Part shown: positions 59,638-64,000 of the stretch, piece after piece | How the letters are laid out: each line of letters begins with the position of its first letter | Position numbering within the stretch: position 1 is the first letter of the stretch | NCBI GenBank assembly: GCA_945643635.1 | Contig: CALZFC010000019.1 | Span: 3,053,501 to 3,117,500 of the forward strand | Source: Allodiplogaster sudhausi | Taxonomy: Eukaryota > Nematoda > Chromadorea > Rhabditida > Diplogasteridae | Direction: 5' to 3' | Length of the DNA stretch: 64,000 nucleotides | Program-made: the position numbers and the translations under genes | Notes under the pieces: model-generated | What the model saw: only the letters and a program-made list of their open reading frames with translations | What the model was told of the DNA's origin: nothing | Databases searched by the model: none

Positions 59638-61646
59638 GATTCGCTCCTCCCTCATCCTCTCACATTCTCTGTACTCTCTCCAGCCCTGACCATATCTCCG
59701 TCCCATGTTGATACGGCTCATCGGGTGTGTTCGGGTCGCATGGCGCGACGTTTCGCTCCTGGAGCGCGGTGTTCTTGGCGCACCCCGGCAGATGCGGCAC
59801 GACGTCGCGGCCGTTCACGACGCGGAAGCTAAAATTTATTTTTATTTATATAAAAGAAATATAAAAAAGAAATGTAACAACAAGTAAAATCATTAAAATC
59901 ATTCCATTTGTTATCGCCTATTCATTGTATTTCGAATTCGAGCATTTAAAGAGGAATAAATAAACTGAATAAAAAGAGGAGGTCAACTTACGTATTCGGC
60001 ACGAGAGCATCGTAGCCAAAGGCGAAGCGAGCCGAGCCAACGCGCGGCTCACCGAACGTTACGACGCGCACTTGGTAGGAGGCACGGAAACCTGCGGGAG
60101 AGAGAGAGAGGTTGAAGAGTGAAAGAAGGAGGGGAGAGAGATGATATAGAGATTGAACAGAGAAAAAAAGAAAGAGGGAGTGTGAGAGAGAGAGAGAAGG
60201 AAGATAGAGGATATAGAATAGATTGAAAGGCTACCTTGCTTGACAGTGCGTGCTGCAGCGAGCGCAGCCAGTGCGCCGCCAAGAGAGTGGCCGGTGAAGG
60301 CGACCGAGTAGCCCTAAGGCTATTTCTCATAAGATACAACATTGAAATAGAATTGAAAATGCGGCCATACCCAGTAGTTGGGATCGTTGAGGTACTGCTC
60401 GATCGGCGGCCACATACTCAGATGAGCAGTCATGAAGTAGCGATTGACCTTCAAGTCAGACAAATACAAGTATTCTAACAATAAGTAGTTCAGGGCAGAA
60501 CACATAGTAAGTAAAATAATTGACTGGAACGGAAATCAAATCCATTAATGCGGACGAATGAAGCGGGATTCTTTAAAGAAGAACCGATGAAAAGAGAACA
60601 CTTTGACTCGCCTTGCCCATGCCGAAAAAGTCGACAGCCGGAGTGAGCGATTGCCAGCCTTCAGTGAACAGTTGTGTCTGTGGGGAATAAGAGGAAAACA
60701 ATGCAAATTTATCAACTCTCTTATCGCGCTATCTCCTAGAGTTTCTCAGAATAATAATAAGGGAGAAGACCAGAGAGGTTTCGCAAGGACAGAGTAGTAA
60801 AGATGGCGAGAGATAGAAAGAAACAGAGAGAGAGAAACAGACAGAGAGAGAGAGAGAGAGACAGCACAAAGATGAACACCGCATCACGAATGATTATCAT
60901 GATAACCAGTGGGCCGCCCCACCCAATCGTCATCAACTTGGCACGAACGTGAGCAAGGAAAGAAGAGAAGAATAAAAGAAATAAAGAACAAAAATTATAG
61001 AGAGACAAATAATAGGCAGACGGTGAGATATATACATTTGACAATGTGGAACGTATTTATTTGAGAGTGAAAAAGAGAAAGCATGAGGTGCATGAAGCGA
61101 GCGCAGAGAAACAGAGGGCACACACAAAGTGAGAGAGAGAGAGAAAGAGATAAAGATATAGAAAGAGAAAGATAGAGAGATAGAAAGCGTGAGACAGTCC
61201 TAACGAGAGTCTTGGTTCCGCGGAAGACGACGATGATCTCTCGCATTGCATCAGAATGGACAGCAAAGGCAGCGCAGCTCTGGCCGAGCACGTCGCACTC
61301 CTGGAATAGAGAGAGAGAAGAGAGAAGAAAGAGAGCGAGAGCGAGAAGAGAGAGAGAAGAGAGCGAGAACAGAGAGAGAAGAGAGAGAGAGAAAATAGAG
61401 AATGGGAGAGAGAGGAGGAGGAGGAGGGATCAAGAGCACATGTATGTATGTCACAAAACAGATCTAAAAGAGTAACCTGCGTGTTATTCGAATGGAGTCG
61501 ACGTTGTTCGTAGGCAGGAAAGGCTCTGAATCAGATGTATTCAATCCTGGTAGTTTTTTAAAATCATACCGGCATCTTTTAACTCTCCCACCAACCATTT
61601 TTACGACAATCTTTCGCGTCTCTCTCTCACTCTCTCTCTCTCTCTT

Positions 61647-61680
<34 letters not shown>

Positions 61681-61845
61681 TCCTGACCTCCGAACGCAGT
61701 CTTCGTGCCGGTCACCGTATGCTGCTGCTGCCATATGGAAGAAGCGGATGGCGTCAGCTTCAGAGTAGTCAAAGTTGCCGGGAGGGAGAGCGAGGACAAG
61801 AAAGAGAAGGAAGAAGAGAAGGACGAGGAGACGGAGAGACATCAT
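59141..61845 (-). CDS. Secreted class 3 lipase
   Basis: Ten exons (61688-61845, 61477-61525, 61205-61300, 60612-60677, 60371-60448, 60235-60313, 59992-60091, 59691-59828, 59407-59566, 59141-59260) sum to 1,044 nt in one frame, 347 residues. The signal peptide is MMSLRLLVLLFFLLFLVLA. Domain marks are YSEADAIRFFHMAAAAY, EIIVVFRGTKT, LFTEGWQSLTPAVDFFGMGK, VNRYFMTAH, the nucleophile elbow TGHSLGGALA, VTFGEPRVGS, the acid in VNGRDVVPHLPG and the His in YQHGTEIWYPDG. The C-terminus is DHREYFGVK-VSEHGKRGC. Exon 4 ends at a GC donor (GGCAAG|GCGAGT). If the ninth intron were retained, the protein would end KVS at 59398. It should hydrolyse acylglycerols outside the cell. Confidence 0.9.
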
Positions 61846-62024
61846 GAGGCGAGCAGGAGGAGTATGATCACAAACGATCCTCGCAGTCGCCACTCTGGAA
61901 CAGATAAGGAGAAAAGTATGGGTGGGTAGGAGAAAGAGAAATAGAGAGAGAAAAGAGAAAGAGAGAGAGAGAAAGAGAGAGAAAGAAAGAAATCGAGGGA
62001 GAGAAAAGAGAAAGAGAGAGAGAG

Positions 62025-62065
<41 letters not shown>
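61308..62065. repeat. GA/CT microsatellite tracts around the lipase 5' end
   Basis: Purine tracts at 61308-61410 and 61930-62065 and a pyrimidine tract at 61620-61682 lie in the first introns and just upstream of the class 3 lipase. Frames in them are low-complexity artefacts. Confidence 0.85.
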
Positions 62066-62066
<1 letters not shown>

Positions 62067-62221
62067 AGCATAAATGGAACAAAACCTCTAGGAGAGCATG
62101 AAAGTCTAAAGAAAATGTTGAACAGTTCCTTGGTTCAAAGAAGGACATAAAAGATCCATGTAGTTGAGAGCGCTTGCAAAGATGGTCTTGCTTACCTTAA
62201 TCTGGGCTCCTCAGCTGTCTA

Positions 62222-62273
<52 letters not shown>

Positions 62274-62679
62274 GCTCTCTCTCTCGCTCGCTCTCACTCT
62301 CTCTCTTTACCCAACCTCCATTCCCTCTCACAATCAGCATATATCCACTTTCTCTAACTCTCCAACTTTCTCAGCCTCTCTCTCTCCTGTCGTCGATTAG
62401 GTCACCCGTCTGAATGGATTGGAACCTGTTCGACTTAAAGAGGAACGCCAGCTAATGGCCGCGATTTAGCCTTAGAATTCGAAGTGCATCACGAATATGC
62501 AAATGTAGATTTGGAAAAAAGAGGGGAAAAACTGAAAACTTTTCGCTTGCACGTAAACAGGATTGACAGGATTTAGAGTTGCGTCTATCAACTAATATGC
62601 CAGAACTGCTCAGTCTTTATTTCTCTGTTCCCTCCTCCGAACCTGCGGTCTCTCTCTCACTCTCTCTCTCTGTCTCTCT

Positions 62680-62724
<45 letters not shown>

Positions 62725-63669
62725 GACCGTCTCACTCCCCTGCTGCCAATACCTTCTCTTCCCGCCTGTTCCTCTGTTCGTTTGACCTTTCATGTGAAAA
62801 GGAGAGAAAATTGCTGAATGGCATGGTGGCAAGAGAAATACTCTCATTTCAGTGCGCTATCGCATTCTCTAACTGTGTATCTGTGTGGATTTATTTCTCT
62901 GCAGTTCTCTCTCCTTACTATTTCTCACTGTCTCACTCTCTTTCTCTAGTTCTCTCTCTCTTTCTCACTGTCTCACTCTCTTTCTCTAGTTCTCTCTCTC
63001 TTTATCACTGTCTCAATCTTTTTCTCTAGTTTTCTCACTGTTCCGCACCTCACTAGTTCCGCACTTTAGTATTTACCACGGAGTACGCTAGCGCGACATT
63101 TATGAGCGTCAAGATTTTTTCCGTTGATTCCTTTTGCTGAAATAATTCGTAATATGAATTAATTTTTTCCAAATCATATTTTTATTTTACTTTTTAGCAA
63201 GGTTAAATTACGTAATTCTGTCCTACCGTATATTGCTCAACTCTTTCTGAAGAGGTGTAATATTTGATCAAGAATCGAACCTTTCTTCATAGGAAACACA
63301 TTAGATTCCTCGTTTTTTTCATTAATCAGCTGGCTTATAATAAATTAAACTTCAAGTAAGACAACAGACTATTTCTGATGTGTACTCAAAGCACATCATG
63401 GTTCGCTCTTTTAAAAGAAGACAGAACATTAAAAATAGCGAGAGAGAAGATAGAACGAAAGAGAGAGTGAGAGAGGGAGTGGGATTTAGAGAGAGATGTT
63501 AAGCGAGCAAGAATGAGAGAGACATATTTATATAAAGAGAAAAGTAATGTTAGGACTAAAAATTCAGCAAGGCTCAAGATACTACAGAAGGTGTCACCCA
63601 GCGAGAAAGAAAAGAAAGGATGAGAAATGAATTAGACGGACAAAGAGCACGCAGCAGAGTAGACAATTA

Positions 63670-63706
<37 letters not shown>

Positions 63707-63862
63707 GAGAGCGAGAGAGAGAGAGAGAGCGAAAGAGAGAGAGAGAACGAGAGGACACGATAGACGGAGAGTGACCAGCTGAGAAAGGAACTAGTAAGAG
63801 GACAAAGCACGTTGAAGTAGTATGCCAACACAGTGGAGCAATGGATGTGTGAACGAGGTTGG

Positions 63863-63905
<43 letters not shown>

Positions 63906-64000
63906 AAAAGAGAGAGAGAGAGAGGGAGGGAGAGATAGAGAGAGGAGGAGAGAGATAAGAGAGAGAGAGAGTACGAGAAAAGTTGTACATGGTAAGTATG
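61846..64000. other. Intergenic, microsatellite-rich, no gene seen
   Basis: Contains CT/GA tracts at about 62226-62300, 62650-62730, 63668-63760 and 63860-63975 and the 40-bp tandem repeat at 62921-63040. Open frames are Ser/Leu or Arg/Glu runs from these tracts. No tRNA, rRNA or mobile-element coding region is seen. Confidence 0.6.
62921..63040. repeat. 40-bp tandem repeat, three units
   Basis: Units 62921-62960, 62961-63000 and 63001-63040 start TTTCTCACTGTCTCACTCTC. The first two are identical and the third has a few substitutions. Confidence 0.9.

Noticed and set aside
59398..59721. Class 3 lipase ending at the TGA at 59398
   Set aside because: A GTTTCA donor at 59406 joined to the exon 59141-59260 gives the YFGVK-VSEHGKRGC ending expected for the family, in phase; the shorter form is kept only as an intron-retention alternative.

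Overview
The window looks like nuclear DNA of an animal, most likely a nematode. The evidence is spliced genes with GT-AG and some GC-AG introns, a major sperm protein (MSP) domain gene with Lys/Glu-rich tails, a class 3 lipase and an acid lipase of the kind that are multigene families in nematodes, and short secreted Gly/Tyr-rich peptides resembling nematode NLP-29-type antimicrobial or neuropeptide-like peptides. No species can be named from the sequence alone.

Layout. (1) Positions 1-29056 are one satellite array built on 18/19/23-bp variants of GGACGTCCGCACGGACAAC. It contains exact higher-order duplications and at least ten orientation switches between about 8.4 and 20.8 kb. It continues past the left edge. 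The very long open frames in it, on both strands, are a by-product of a unit that has no stop codons. (2) 29057-30580 begins with a perfect 21-bp hairpin at the array edge. It carries a Gly/Tyr-rich peptide gene and is the left arm of a roughly 1.5-kb inverted repeat whose right arm is at 49.8-51.25 kb. (3) 30.6-38.2 kb holds decayed material: an RPS7 pseudogene with retained introns, a second copy of the peptide gene inserted between two identical ~188-bp direct repeats, decayed exon duplications, and a zinc-finger/transposon-like relic. (4) 38.25-49.6 kb on the plus strand is a large multi-exon gene for a secreted-type, single-pass membrane protein. It has EGF, Sushi/CCP, laminin-G/pentraxin-like, HYR and ephrin-receptor-like Cys-rich modules and an acidic tail, an architecture like SVEP1 or uninflatable. 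It contains a TA-flanked MITE, two short introns that are almost entirely antisense tRNA-like sequence, and some apparent coding lesions. (5) 49.8-51.25 kb is the right inverted-repeat arm with the third peptide gene. (6) 51.5-54.6 kb on the minus strand has the MSP-domain gene, with a LINE reverse-transcriptase 3' fragment nested antisense in its last intron. (7) 55.2-62 kb on the minus strand has two secreted lipases of unrelated families, an acid (AB-hydrolase) lipase and a class 3 lipase. Both could be modelled exon by exon in a continuous frame. (8) 62-64 kb is rich in GA/CT microsatellites, with no gene seen.

The genes do not form a pathway. The two lipases probably both act on extracellular or lysosomal lipids, the peptide genes look like defence or signalling peptides, and the MSP and modular adhesion proteins are independent. 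The most distinctive features are the palindromic, repeatedly inverted satellite, the tRNA-like introns, and the mobile-looking peptide-gene cassette.
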